Positions 39,838 to 46,997 of a stretch of DNA of 64,000 nucleotides are shown here, piece after piece. How positions within the stretch are numbered: position 1 is the first letter of the stretch; each line of letters starts with the position of its first letter. A program made the position numbers and the translations under genes. The notes beneath the pieces were generated by a model, which did not search any database, was not told the origin of the DNA, and saw only the letters and a program-made list of their open reading frames with translations. Source of the stretch: Pseudomonadota bacterium (GTDB lineage Bacteria; Myxococcota_A; Polyangia; Polyangiales; Polyangiaceae); the NCBI GenBank assembly GCA_023431345.1, contig JAEYWK010000213.1:8937-72936 (forward strand), read 5' to 3'.

Positions 39838-41517
39838 TCACTCTTCCCCGGAGGCCACGAACTTCTTGCCGAACGACTTCAGCGCCTTGTCCAAGGTCTT
39901 CTTGATGTCGTCGGTGATCTCGCGCTTGGCCTTGATGTCGGTCCACAGCTCGGGGTGTTTCTCGTCGATGTAGCGGTACAGGTCCTGCTCGTACTGCTTC
40001 AGCGACTCGACGGGCAGCTTGTCGGTGTAACCGGCGGTGCCGGCGTACACGATCACGACCTGCTTCTCGACCGGCAGCGGCACGTATTGCCCCTGCTTGA
40101 GCAGCTCCACCAGGCGCTTGCCGCGCTCGAGCTGAGCGCGGGTGGCGGCGTCGAGATCGCTGGCGAACTGGGCGAACGCGGCCATCTCGCGGAACTGCGC
40201 CAGGTCGAGGCGCAAGGTACCGGCGACCTTCTTCATGGCCTTGATCTGCGCGCTACCACCGACGCGGCTCACCGAGATACCGACGTTGATCGCGGGGCGG
40301 ACGCCGGAGAAGAACAGGTCGGACTCGAGGAAGATCTGACCGTCGGTGATGGAGATCACGTTGGTGGGGATGTACGCGGACACGTCGCCGGCCTGCGTCT
40401 CGATGATCGGCAGCGCCGTGAGCGAGCCGCCGGAGTGCGGATCTTTCTGGATCTCGAGCTCGGCGGCGTTGGGCTGCTCCTTGAGCGAGGCATCGGCGGC
40501 GTGCTTCGCCTCTTCGCCGACGTGCAGCTTGCCGTCGACGCCGCGGAAAGTCAGGTCGCCGGCGGGGACCGTCGTGCCCTTCTTCACCACGTGGTAGCGG
40601 TCGCCCATCTTGGCCGCGCGCTCGAGCAGGCGCGAGTGGACGTAGAACACGTCGCCCGGGTAAGCCTCGCGGCCCGGCGGGCGGCGCAGCAGCAGCGACA
40701 TCTGTCGGTAAGCAACGGCTTGCTTCGAAAGATCGTCGTAGATGCAGAGGGCGTGGCGGCCGGTGTCGCGGAAGAACTCGCCGATGGTGACGCCGGTGTA
40801 GGGCGCCAAGAACTGCAGCGGCGCCGACTCGGTCGCGGTCGCGACGACGACGATGGTGTAGTCCATCGCGCCGTGCTGCTTCAGCTTCTCGACCACCTGC
40901 GCGACGGTCGACGCCTTCTGGCCGATCGCGACGTAGATGCAAACGACGCCGTTGCCCTTTTGATTGATGATGGTGTCGACGGCGATCGTCGTCTTGCCCG
41001 TCTGGCGGTCGCCGATGATGAGCTCGCGCTGACCGCGGCCGATCGGGATCATGGCGTCGATGGCCTTGATGCCGGTCTGCATCGGCTCCTTCACCGGCTG
41101 GCGGCCGATGATGCCCGGCGCCTTCACCTCGATGCGGCGGCGCTGCGGGCTCTCGATCGCGCCCTTGCCGTCGATCGGCTGACCGAGCGCGTTGACGATG
41201 CGGCCAATCACGGCGTCGCCCACCGGCACGTCCGCGATGCGGCCCGTGCGCTTGACGACGTCGCCTTCTTTCACGCCGCTGGCGTCACCGAGCACGGCCA
41301 CGCCGACGTTGTCCTGCTCGAGGTTCAGGGTCAGGCCGAACAGGTTGCCCGGGAATTCGACGAGCTCACCGGCCATCACGCCTTCGAGGCCGTAGACGCG
41401 CGCGATACCGTCGCCGGTCGCGAGCACCGTGCCGGTCTCGCTGACCATCGCGGCCCGGTCGAAGTTCTGGATCTGCTTCTTGATGATCGATGAAATTTCG
41501 TCGGCGCTAAGCTGCAT
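39838..41517 (-). CDS. atpA: ATP synthase F1 subunit alpha with a large insertion
   Basis: About 559 aa, against 500-515 aa usual. Canonical features are QLSADEISSIIKKQI, Walker A GDRQTGKTTIAVDTIINQKG (about 169-188), the VYVAIGQK-like IYVAIGQKAS, LLLRRPPGREAYPGDVFYVHSRLLERAAK, GGSLTALPIIETQAGDVSAYIPTNVISITDGQIFLESDLF and the SRVGGSAQIKAMKKVAG Arg-finger region. Between LLERAAK and GGSLTALP, about 58 residues (about 304-361, MGDRYHVV...KDPHS) replace the usual handful; this is the cause of the extra length. The subunit forms hexameric F1 with beta, encoded elsewhere. The insertion probably loops out of the hexamer; its function is unknown. Confidence 0.97.
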   Translation of the reverse strand: MQLSADEISSIIKKQIQNFDRAAMVSETGTVLATGDGIARVYGLEGVMAGELVEFPGNLFGLTLNLEQDNVGVAVLGDASGVKEGDVVKRTGRIADVPVGDAVIGRIVNALGQPIDGKGAIESPQRRRIEVKAPGIIGRQPVKEPMQTGIKAIDAMIPIGRGQRELIIGDRQTGKTTIAVDTIINQKGNGVVCIYVAIGQKASTVAQVVEKLKQHGAMDYTIVVVATATESAPLQFLAPYTGVTIGEFFRDTGRHALCIYDDLSKQAVAYRQMSLLLRRPPGREAYPGDVFYVHSRLLERAAKMGDRYHVVKKGTTVPAGDLTFRGVDGKLHVGEEAKHAADASLKEQPNAAELEIQKDPHSGGSLTALPIIETQAGDVSAYIPTNVISITDGQIFLESDLFFSGVRPAINVGISVSRVGGSAQIKAMKKVAGTLRLDLAQFREMAAFAQFASDLDAATRAQLERGKRLVELLKQGQYVPLPVEKQVVIVYAGTAGYTDKLPVESLKQYEQDLYRYIDEKHPELWTDIKAKREITDDIKKTLDKALKSFGKKFVASGEE

Positions 41518-41594
41518 GGCGAGGTGTTCCGAATCTGCTGAGGTTGGGGGGTTTTAGTCTTTGGGAGGGAGCGGGAAGCGCGGCGCGACGGCCG

Positions 41595-42140
41595 TCAGGC
41601 TTGACCCACCAGTTGGCGTTCGAGCTCGTCGAGGCGACCGCGAACGGAGCCGTCGATGGTGTTGTCTCCGATGCGCGTCACGAAGCCGGCGATGAGCGAC
41701 GGGTCTTCGCGGCGCTCGAGCACGATCTTGCGCGCGGTGGCGGCTTCCAGCTCCGCCTGTAGCTTTTGAAAGAACGCGTCGGGCATGGGCTTGGCGCTCG
41801 TGACGGTGGCGCGCACCACGCCCGCCTTCTCGTCGCTCAAGCGATCGAGGCGACGCGCGATGTCCGGCACCACCCGCAGCTTCTTGCGCGACGCGAGCAG
41901 CTTGATCAGGTTCAGGGCGCTGCCGCCGAGCGACAGCCGCGCCGACACCTCGCCCAGGACGGCGTCGCGCTTTTCGGCTTCGATGACGGGGTTGTCGAGC
42001 ACCGCGCGGAGCTCGGCGCTGCCCGCGTACACGCGAGCGAAACGCCGCACCTGCTCGGTGATGGCGGAGAGCTGGCCGGTCTCCACGCCCAGCTCGAAGA
42101 TGGCGCGGGCGTAGCGATCGGCGACGGGGGCTTGGCTCAT
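41595..42140 (-). CDS. atpH: ATP synthase subunit delta
   Basis: About 181 aa, links F1 top to the peripheral stalk. N-terminal VADRYARAIFELGVETGQLSAITEQVRRFARVY and ELRAVLDNPVIEAEKRDAVL, a mid-helix FKLLASRKKLRVVPDIARRLDRL-like stretch, and C-terminal TARKIVLERREDPSLIAGFVTRIGDNTIDGSVRGRLDELERQL. Gene order is b, delta, alpha; the start ATG overlaps the atpF stop by 4 bp. Confidence 0.95.
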   Translation of the reverse strand: MSQAPVADRYARAIFELGVETGQLSAITEQVRRFARVYAGSAELRAVLDNPVIEAEKRDAVLGEVSARLSLGGSALNLIKLLASRKKLRVVPDIARRLDRLSDEKAGVVRATVTSAKPMPDAFFQKLQAELEAATARKIVLERREDPSLIAGFVTRIGDNTIDGSVRGRLDELERQLVGQA

Positions 42141-42922
42141 AGTCTTCCTCGCAACGCGGCGCCGGAGGCTTTGATCGACGCCAGGTATTCGTCGCCCAAG
42201 CGCTGCTGATCGCCGTCGCCGATTTTGGTGCTCAGCGTCGTGGCCGCGGACTTGACGGCAGCGCGCACCGTGTCACGCAGCAGCGCCTCGCGAGCGGCCT
42301 TGAGCTCTTGCTCGATCAGCGTCCGCGCGTCGCGCTCCATGCGGGTGCGGCGCTCTTTCGCCTCGCTCAAGATGCGGGCACGCTCCGTCTCGCCCGCTTC
42401 CTTCATCTCGCGCTTGATGCGAGCCACCTCTTGGTCGATGTCGTCGAGCTTTTGTTGGTACTCGGCCAGACGGGCCTCGGCTTGTGCCTTGACCCGAGCG
42501 GCGTCCTCCATCCCCTTCATGATCCCCAGCTTGCGGGCCTTGAGGCCCTCGCTGATCGGCTTCTTGCCGAAGCGGATCAGCAGCCAGTAGAGGATGGCCG
42601 CGTTCAGCGCCAGCGCACCGAACGGGACGGGCATGCCCTTGGGGCGCCACAGCAGGTCGGGCTCGGAGAGCCCTTCTTTCTCGCCGAGAAAGCCATGAAA
42701 CCAGTTGATGTCGTCGAACGTCGGCGCGTGGTGGGCGCCGTGCTCGCCGTGGCCTTCGCCGTGCTCGCCGTGCCCCTCGGCATGAGCGTCGGCGGCCACG
42801 TGCGCGCCGGCCGCAGGGGCTTCGGGAGACGGCGCGTGGCCGTGCTCGTCACCCTCCGCGAGCGCTACGCCCGCGAGCAAGACCGCGGCCGCGCAGACCC
42901 CGATTCGAAGTAGGGCTCTCAT
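42137..42922 (-). CDS. atpF: ATP synthase Fo subunit b with His/Glu-rich N-terminal extension
   Basis: About 261 aa, against about 160 usual. The N-terminus carries a signal-peptide-like MRALLRIGVCAAAVLLAGVALAEG, then a His/Gly/Glu-rich stretch (HGEHGEGHGEHGAHHAPT) to residue 65 and a spacer FDDINWFHGFLGEKEGLSEP. The transmembrane part is ALALNAAILYWLLIRFGKKP at about 105-124. The long charged coiled coil that forms the stalk follows. The His-rich stretch would be periplasmic if the signal-like part is cleaved or acts as a second TM. Metal or proton buffering is possible. One-base overlap with the preceding b-prime gene (TGATG). Confidence 0.9.
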   Translation of the reverse strand: MRALLRIGVCAAAVLLAGVALAEGDEHGHAPSPEAPAAGAHVAADAHAEGHGEHGEGHGEHGAHHAPTFDDINWFHGFLGEKEGLSEPDLLWRPKGMPVPFGALALNAAILYWLLIRFGKKPISEGLKARKLGIMKGMEDAARVKAQAEARLAEYQQKLDDIDQEVARIKREMKEAGETERARILSEAKERRTRMERDARTLIEQELKAAREALLRDTVRAAVKSAATTLSTKIGDGDQQRLGDEYLASIKASGAALRGRL

Positions 42923-43368
42923 CAGTTTGCCTCCCGGCCGAGCACGCGCGTCGCGATGTCACCCGCGAGCCGCTCGGACTGCTTGCCGAGCTCGAAGCGG
43001 ATCGCGTTCACCTCGGTCTCGATGCGCCGGCGCCCCTCGTCGACGATCTTCGCCGCGGCGTCGCGCGCCTCGTTCAAGATCTGCGCTTCGAGCTTGGTCG
43101 TCTCGGCGCGCAAGCGGTCGCGCTCCTCGGCGGCGGCTTGGCTGACGCGCGATAGCTCGGCCTCGTAGCGCGTGAGCAGCTCACCAGCTTGCTCCTCGAG
43201 CTCGCGCGCGGTGTCGCGGGCGCCCTCGGTGCGCTCCTCGCGCAGCGCAAACACCTTCAACATCGGGTCGAACAAGAGCGGCTTGAGCACCAAGATGAGG
43301 AAGACGAAGATGACGATCTGGAACACAACGACGTTGTTGAAATCCAGATCGATGGGGCTACCGCTCAT
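42922..43368 (-). CDS. atpF': ATP synthase Fo subunit b-prime (b')
   Basis: About 148 aa from ATG 43368 (MSGSPIDLDFNNVVVFQIVIFVFLILVLKPLLFDPMLKVFALREER). The N-terminal helix has a short cytoplasmic end, as in b-prime subunits, followed by a charged coiled coil (RTEGARDTARELEEQAGELLTRYEAEL...ARDAAAKIVDEGRRRIETEVNA). An in-frame extension to 43497 lacks features. Two b-type genes in tandem imply a heterodimeric b/b' stalk, as in photosynthetic bacteria and chloroplasts, but here in a likely non-phototroph. It starts downstream of folK and is followed by b with a one-base overlap. Confidence 0.88.
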   Translation of the reverse strand: MSGSPIDLDFNNVVVFQIVIFVFLILVLKPLLFDPMLKVFALREERTEGARDTARELEEQAGELLTRYEAELSRVSQAAAEERDRLRAETTKLEAQILNEARDAAAKIVDEGRRRIETEVNAIRFELGKQSERLAGDIATRVLGREAN

Positions 43369-43511
43369 CGCGAGAACGCGAGCGCTAGGTAGCGACTGAG
43401 TAAGAGCGCCAAATCCGGTCATCGGCGCGCGCGCTCGTACCACCTCGACACCAGTCTGTCTACTGTAGCCGCGCACATCGAGAAGAGCGATTTCCACTCA
43501 CCCTGGAGCAC

Positions 43512-44030
43512 TCACTGCGGCCGCGGGTCCCATTCCGAGCGAGCCGCGACGCGCCGCACCCCGTCCCGCTCCAACGTCGCAAGAACGTCGACGTAGCGGA
43601 GCCCCGAAACAGGATCCCTCGCCTCCGGCAGCACGTCGACGAGCGGCACGAGAGCGAACGCCCTACGGGCGAGCTCCGGATGCGGCAAGGTCAGCTCGGG
43701 CAGCCGCAGAACCAGCCCTGGGCTATGCAGGAGGTCCAAATCCAGCGTGCGGGCCCCCCAGCGCTCTCGGCGCTCACGACCATGAACGCGCTCGATGGCC
43801 AGCAGCGCGGTGAGCAGCTCCTGAGGAGCGAGCGCGGATTCGAGCAGCACCGCAGCGTTCAGGTAGTCGGGCTGCGGCGGACCCACCGCACCTGTCTCAT
43901 AAAGATCCGACAGCGCCCGCACGACGCCGTGAGCTTCCAGTGCCAGCGCCGCCGATTGCAGCGTGGGCATTCGGTCACCCAGGTTGGCTCCCAGGCCAAT
44001 CACGTAAGAACGACGCACGTCATCCGACAT
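43512..44030 (-). CDS. folK: 2-amino-4-hydroxy-6-hydroxymethyldihydropteridine pyrophosphokinase
   Basis: Transfers pyrophosphate from ATP to the pterin in folate synthesis, about 172 aa, cytoplasmic. SYVIGLGANLGDRMPTLQSA, SDLYETGAVGPPQPDYLNAAVLLES, and the ERWGARTLDLDLL and ELTLPHPELARRAFALVPLVDVLP blocks are the family motifs. It lies at the head of the ATP synthase b'-b-delta-alpha-gamma run, 143 bp upstream of the b-prime start, so it may share the operon. No other folate genes are nearby. Confidence 0.95.
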   Translation of the reverse strand: MSDDVRRSYVIGLGANLGDRMPTLQSAALALEAHGVVRALSDLYETGAVGPPQPDYLNAAVLLESALAPQELLTALLAIERVHGRERRERWGARTLDLDLLHSPGLVLRLPELTLPHPELARRAFALVPLVDVLPEARDPVSGLRYVDVLATLERDGVRRVAARSEWDPRPQ

Positions 44031-44123
44031 CGGCGCCGTGCTAGCCGTTCGACAGCGCGGCGCAAAGCGGGGCTTGCGGTGAACCCCCTCGCCCCAAGCG
44101 CGCTCCTAAGCTACACGGTGCGC

Positions 44124-44324
44124 ATGTTGGGACTGACGTCCGGCGAGCTCACGTTGGTTGCCTTGCTGGTCTTCGCCGTCGTCTCAGCTCGATTCTGGCC
44201 GGCCGCCGGGGCGAGCTTGGCCGTGCGCCTGCTCGGCGGTGGTGAGGAGGCCAAGCCTTCAGCCGGCAGCAAGTTGGCGGATTTGCCGAAGTCTGAGCGG
44301 ACGAACGACGCGGACTCGACTTAG
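44124..44324 (+). CDS. Small TatA-like single-pass membrane protein (66 aa)
   Basis: From ATG 44124: MLGLTSGELTLVALLVFAVVSARFWPAAGASLAVRLLGG, then a charged tail GEEAKPSAGSKLADLPKSERTND. The N-terminal GL-x-x-GELTLVALLVF helix followed by an amphipathic segment and a hydrophilic tail is the layout of TatA/B, but the usual FG/P hinge is replaced by ARFWPAAG. It could be a Tat-like small protein or an unrelated bitopic protein. Located 13 bp before the GTG start of the DUF4388-type gene, so likely cotranscribed. Confidence 0.55.
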   Translation: MLGLTSGELTLVALLVFAVVSARFWPAAGASLAVRLLGGGEEAKPSAGSKLADLPKSERTNDADST

Positions 44325-44337
44325 ACTCCGGATCTCC

Positions 44338-46785
44338 GTGGTGCCCGATCCTCCGGCCGGAAGCGAAACGGGAAGCTCGACAGGCAGCTCCTCAGGGAGC
44401 TCGTCCGAGATCGGAGCCCTGATCTTCGTGAGCGACGCTTCTGCCGAAGCGGAGCGACTCATCTCGGCTCTACGCACGCGCGGCTACCAGGTCGTCGATG
44501 TCCCGCTCGGCCTGCTCGTCAATCGCGTCTCGGTGCAGCGGCCCGCGCTGATCTTGTGCGACGCCGACGCTCCCGGCGCTGTCGAGAGCGTCGAGCGCAT
44601 TCACCGCGACGTCCCCGGCGGGCATCGCGTGGACGTGGTGTTCGTCCGCGAGCGCGGCAGCCAAAGCTTGCCCGAGCTGACGGGCATCATCGAGCGAGAA
44701 GGCAGCGGCTCATTCGATCGCCCCGTGAACGACGCCGCGCTCACGCGCAAGGTCGAAGCGTTGATCGGGCCGCCGACGCGCCACGAGCCCCGACCCCGCT
44801 TGGCGCCCGGTGGCCGCGCGCCAATCTTAGTGGCCGCCACGCGACGCCCGTTTCGCTACGATCAAAAAGCCAGCTCCGCGCAGTTCCCTGAGCCGCCGCC
44901 GACCCAGCCACCGAAGAGCTCGACCTGGGTCGCGCCACCGCCGTCGCCGTCGCCGTCGATACCGCCCAGCAGCCCCGTCAGCTCACCGCTGAGCGCCCCC
45001 GAGAGCGTCCCCAACAGCTTGCGGCGTGAAGACTCGCCGCCGATGTCGGTCGCGCCCAGCGCGGCGGTGCTGCCCCAGGCGCGCTTGAGTCCCGAGCTGG
45101 AGTCGCTCTTGGGTCGAGCCGAGCAGCGCGTCACTCAAAGCCGCGCCTCGGTCGCGCCGCCTTCCGATCGCCTCTCGCCGGAGGCCGAGCTCGAGGCCAT
45201 CTTGCCGAGCGACGTGCTGGCTGCGCTGGATGAGCCGCTGGATCTCGACGACGGCGACGAGAGCGACGCGGGGCCGAGCACGCACGGCGGCGCCGACGAG
45301 CGAGGCACGTCGCGCGGCACCAGCGGCACGGGCGGCACGGGCACCAAGACCGGCGGCGGCACGGGCAGCAAAGCCCCAGCAGCGGGCACCGCGCCCGAGG
45401 TGCTCGACGTCGCGTTCCCCGGGGACGGAGCGCGCACGGAGCCGCCGCCCAGTCGAGAAACAGAGCCCCCCAAAACGCCGCCCGCGATCCCGCCGCGCGC
45501 CTCTGTGGCGAGCGCGCCGTCCGAGCCCGCGCCGCCGCCGAATGGAGCCGCCGAGCGTGGTACCTCCGCGGGAGGCGCTCCGTCGGAGGTGCCGCCGCCG
45601 AGCGCGCCGCTCACCGGCTCGCAGCAGGTGTCGACGAAGCCGCCCAAGGCGGCGACGCTCGACGTCGCGCCGGCGCCGCTGCCTCCGGCGATCGAAGAAG
45701 CGCCTGCGCCGGCGCCGCTCGGTCCGCAGCCGCTCGAGCTGCCGACGACGCTGCGGGCCGGCGAAGCGGTGCGCTGCCTCGCGCTGGCGGTGCGCTCGCG
45801 TTACACGGGCGCGATCGCCTTCGAAGCCCCCGATGGCATACGCCGCGTGGTGTTTCGTGATGGCGATTTCGTGACCGCCGCCACGAGCGTCGACAACGAG
45901 TCGCTGGTGGCGTGCCTGATCGAGCGCGGTAACCTGCCCGCGGACTCGAGCCTCAAGCTCGGACGCAAGCTGCCGCTCTTCGGCCGTCACGCCGGCGCCG
46001 CGTTGATTGCGCACGGTTACTTGCAGCAAGACGAGCTGTGGCCAGTGCTGCGCACCCACGCCGAATGGCTGATCGGTCGCATCGCGCGGCTAGAGCGCGC
46101 CGAGACCGGCGTCGAGCCCGAGGTTCCGCCGCGCCTCGCGACGGAGCCTGCCGTATTCGGAGGCGCGACGGGCGCGGAGGTACTGGTCGAGCTGGTGAGA
46201 CGAGTCTCGCCCCCCGACGCTTCCATCGCGCGGCTCGGTGGCAGCGCGGTACGACTCAGGCTCGGCAAGAGCCAGCAGCTGCTCGGTGAGTGTGCGCTGC
46301 CGTCGGAGGAGGCGGAGCTCGTGCTGCGCGTCGACGGAGACAGCGTCGGCGACGTGCTCACGCGCGCGCAGTCGCGCGACTTCAGCTCCGCGCTGCTGGC
46401 GCTCGTCGAGCTGGGCATCTTGGAGACGGCGGGGGTCAGCCCCCCGGAGCGACGCGCCGAACCTTCACTCACCCGTCACGAGCCCGATCGCTTGGACCAC
46501 GAGGCGCTGCGCTCCCGCATCGCCGCGCGCCGCGCCCTCGTCGACGAAGGCGACTACTTCGCGCTGCTCGGCGTTGCCAGAAGCGCCACCAGCTACGACG
46601 TCAAGCGCGCTTACACGGAGCTCCGCGAAGAGCTCGACCCGGCGCGAATTCTCACGCCTACGACCGCCGACTTGCGAGACGACATGGACGCCATCCTGAC
46701 CGTGCTGGACGAAGCCTTCGAGATCCTCTCGGACGACCTGCGGCGCGAGCGCTACCGGCGCGCATTGGAAGCTGCTCCTCACTGA
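44338..46785 (+). CDS. Multi-domain signalling protein: receiver-like N-domain, long Pro-rich linker, DUF4388/PatA-like and degenerate J-like C-domain
   Basis: About 815 aa. The start is set at GTG 44338; the in-frame region upstream is the other-frame shadow of the small gene. The N-terminal domain (IGALIFVSDASAEAERLISALRTRGYQVVDVPLG...ALILCDADAPGAVESVERIHRDV, about residues 20-145) looks like a response-regulator fold. A Pro/Ser/Glu-rich region of about 320 residues follows. The TLRAGEAVRCLALAVRSRYTGAIAFEAPDGIRRVVFRDGDFVTAATS segment has the DUF4388/PatA pattern. The C-terminal 80 residues (DEGDYFALLGVARSATSYDVKRAYTELREELDPARIL...FEILSDDLRRERYRRAL) resemble a J-domain whose HPD is replaced (ELDPARI). 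Role unknown; an assembly or signalling scaffold is likely. Gene cluster with a downstream Ser/Thr kinase. Confidence 0.75.
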   Translation: MVPDPPAGSETGSSTGSSSGSSSEIGALIFVSDASAEAERLISALRTRGYQVVDVPLGLLVNRVSVQRPALILCDADAPGAVESVERIHRDVPGGHRVDVVFVRERGSQSLPELTGIIEREGSGSFDRPVNDAALTRKVEALIGPPTRHEPRPRLAPGGRAPILVAATRRPFRYDQKASSAQFPEPPPTQPPKSSTWVAPPPSPSPSIPPSSPVSSPLSAPESVPNSLRREDSPPMSVAPSAAVLPQARLSPELESLLGRAEQRVTQSRASVAPPSDRLSPEAELEAILPSDVLAALDEPLDLDDGDESDAGPSTHGGADERGTSRGTSGTGGTGTKTGGGTGSKAPAAGTAPEVLDVAFPGDGARTEPPPSRETEPPKTPPAIPPRASVASAPSEPAPPPNGAAERGTSAGGAPSEVPPPSAPLTGSQQVSTKPPKAATLDVAPAPLPPAIEEAPAPAPLGPQPLELPTTLRAGEAVRCLALAVRSRYTGAIAFEAPDGIRRVVFRDGDFVTAATSVDNESLVACLIERGNLPADSSLKLGRKLPLFGRHAGAALIAHGYLQQDELWPVLRTHAEWLIGRIARLERAETGVEPEVPPRLATEPAVFGGATGAEVLVELVRRVSPPDASIARLGGSAVRLRLGKSQQLLGECALPSEEAELVLRVDGDSVGDVLTRAQSRDFSSALLALVELGILETAGVSPPERRAEPSLTRHEPDRLDHEALRSRIAARRALVDEGDYFALLGVARSATSYDVKRAYTELREELDPARILTPTTADLRDDMDAILTVLDEAFEILSDDLRRERYRRALEAAPH

Positions 46786-46945
46786 CGGCCAGACGCGGGG
46801 GACCGAGTCCGCGGATCGGGGACCGAGGGGCGAAGTGCGGGACGGCGCCACCGAGGCAGAAGCGACGCAGGGCCACGCGCACGAAAGCGCGGGACCAAAG
46901 CGACTCAGCGTGGCGATTTCGTCAGGCGAGCGGCCCGTAAACGTA

Positions 46946-46965
46946 CGTCATCCCTAAGGATGACG
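46946..46965. promoter_or_regulatory. Perfect inverted repeat upstream of the membrane kinase gene
   Basis: CGTCATCC-CTAA-GGATGACG, 8-bp arms with a 4-nt loop, centred about 42 bp upstream of the kinase ATG at 46998 and about 160 bp after the preceding stop. No T-run follows, so an operator or a rho-independent-like structure without tail are both possible. Nearby is the palindrome ACGTACGT (46941-46948). Confidence 0.5.
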
Positions 46966-46997
46966 AAGCTGGCGCGGAAGTTGCTGAGTCAGCGGTC

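Noticed and set aside
39763..41493. Long open frame opposite the ATP synthase alpha gene (about 576 codons)
   Set aside because: It is the high-GC antisense shadow of atpA: no conserved motifs and no RBS.
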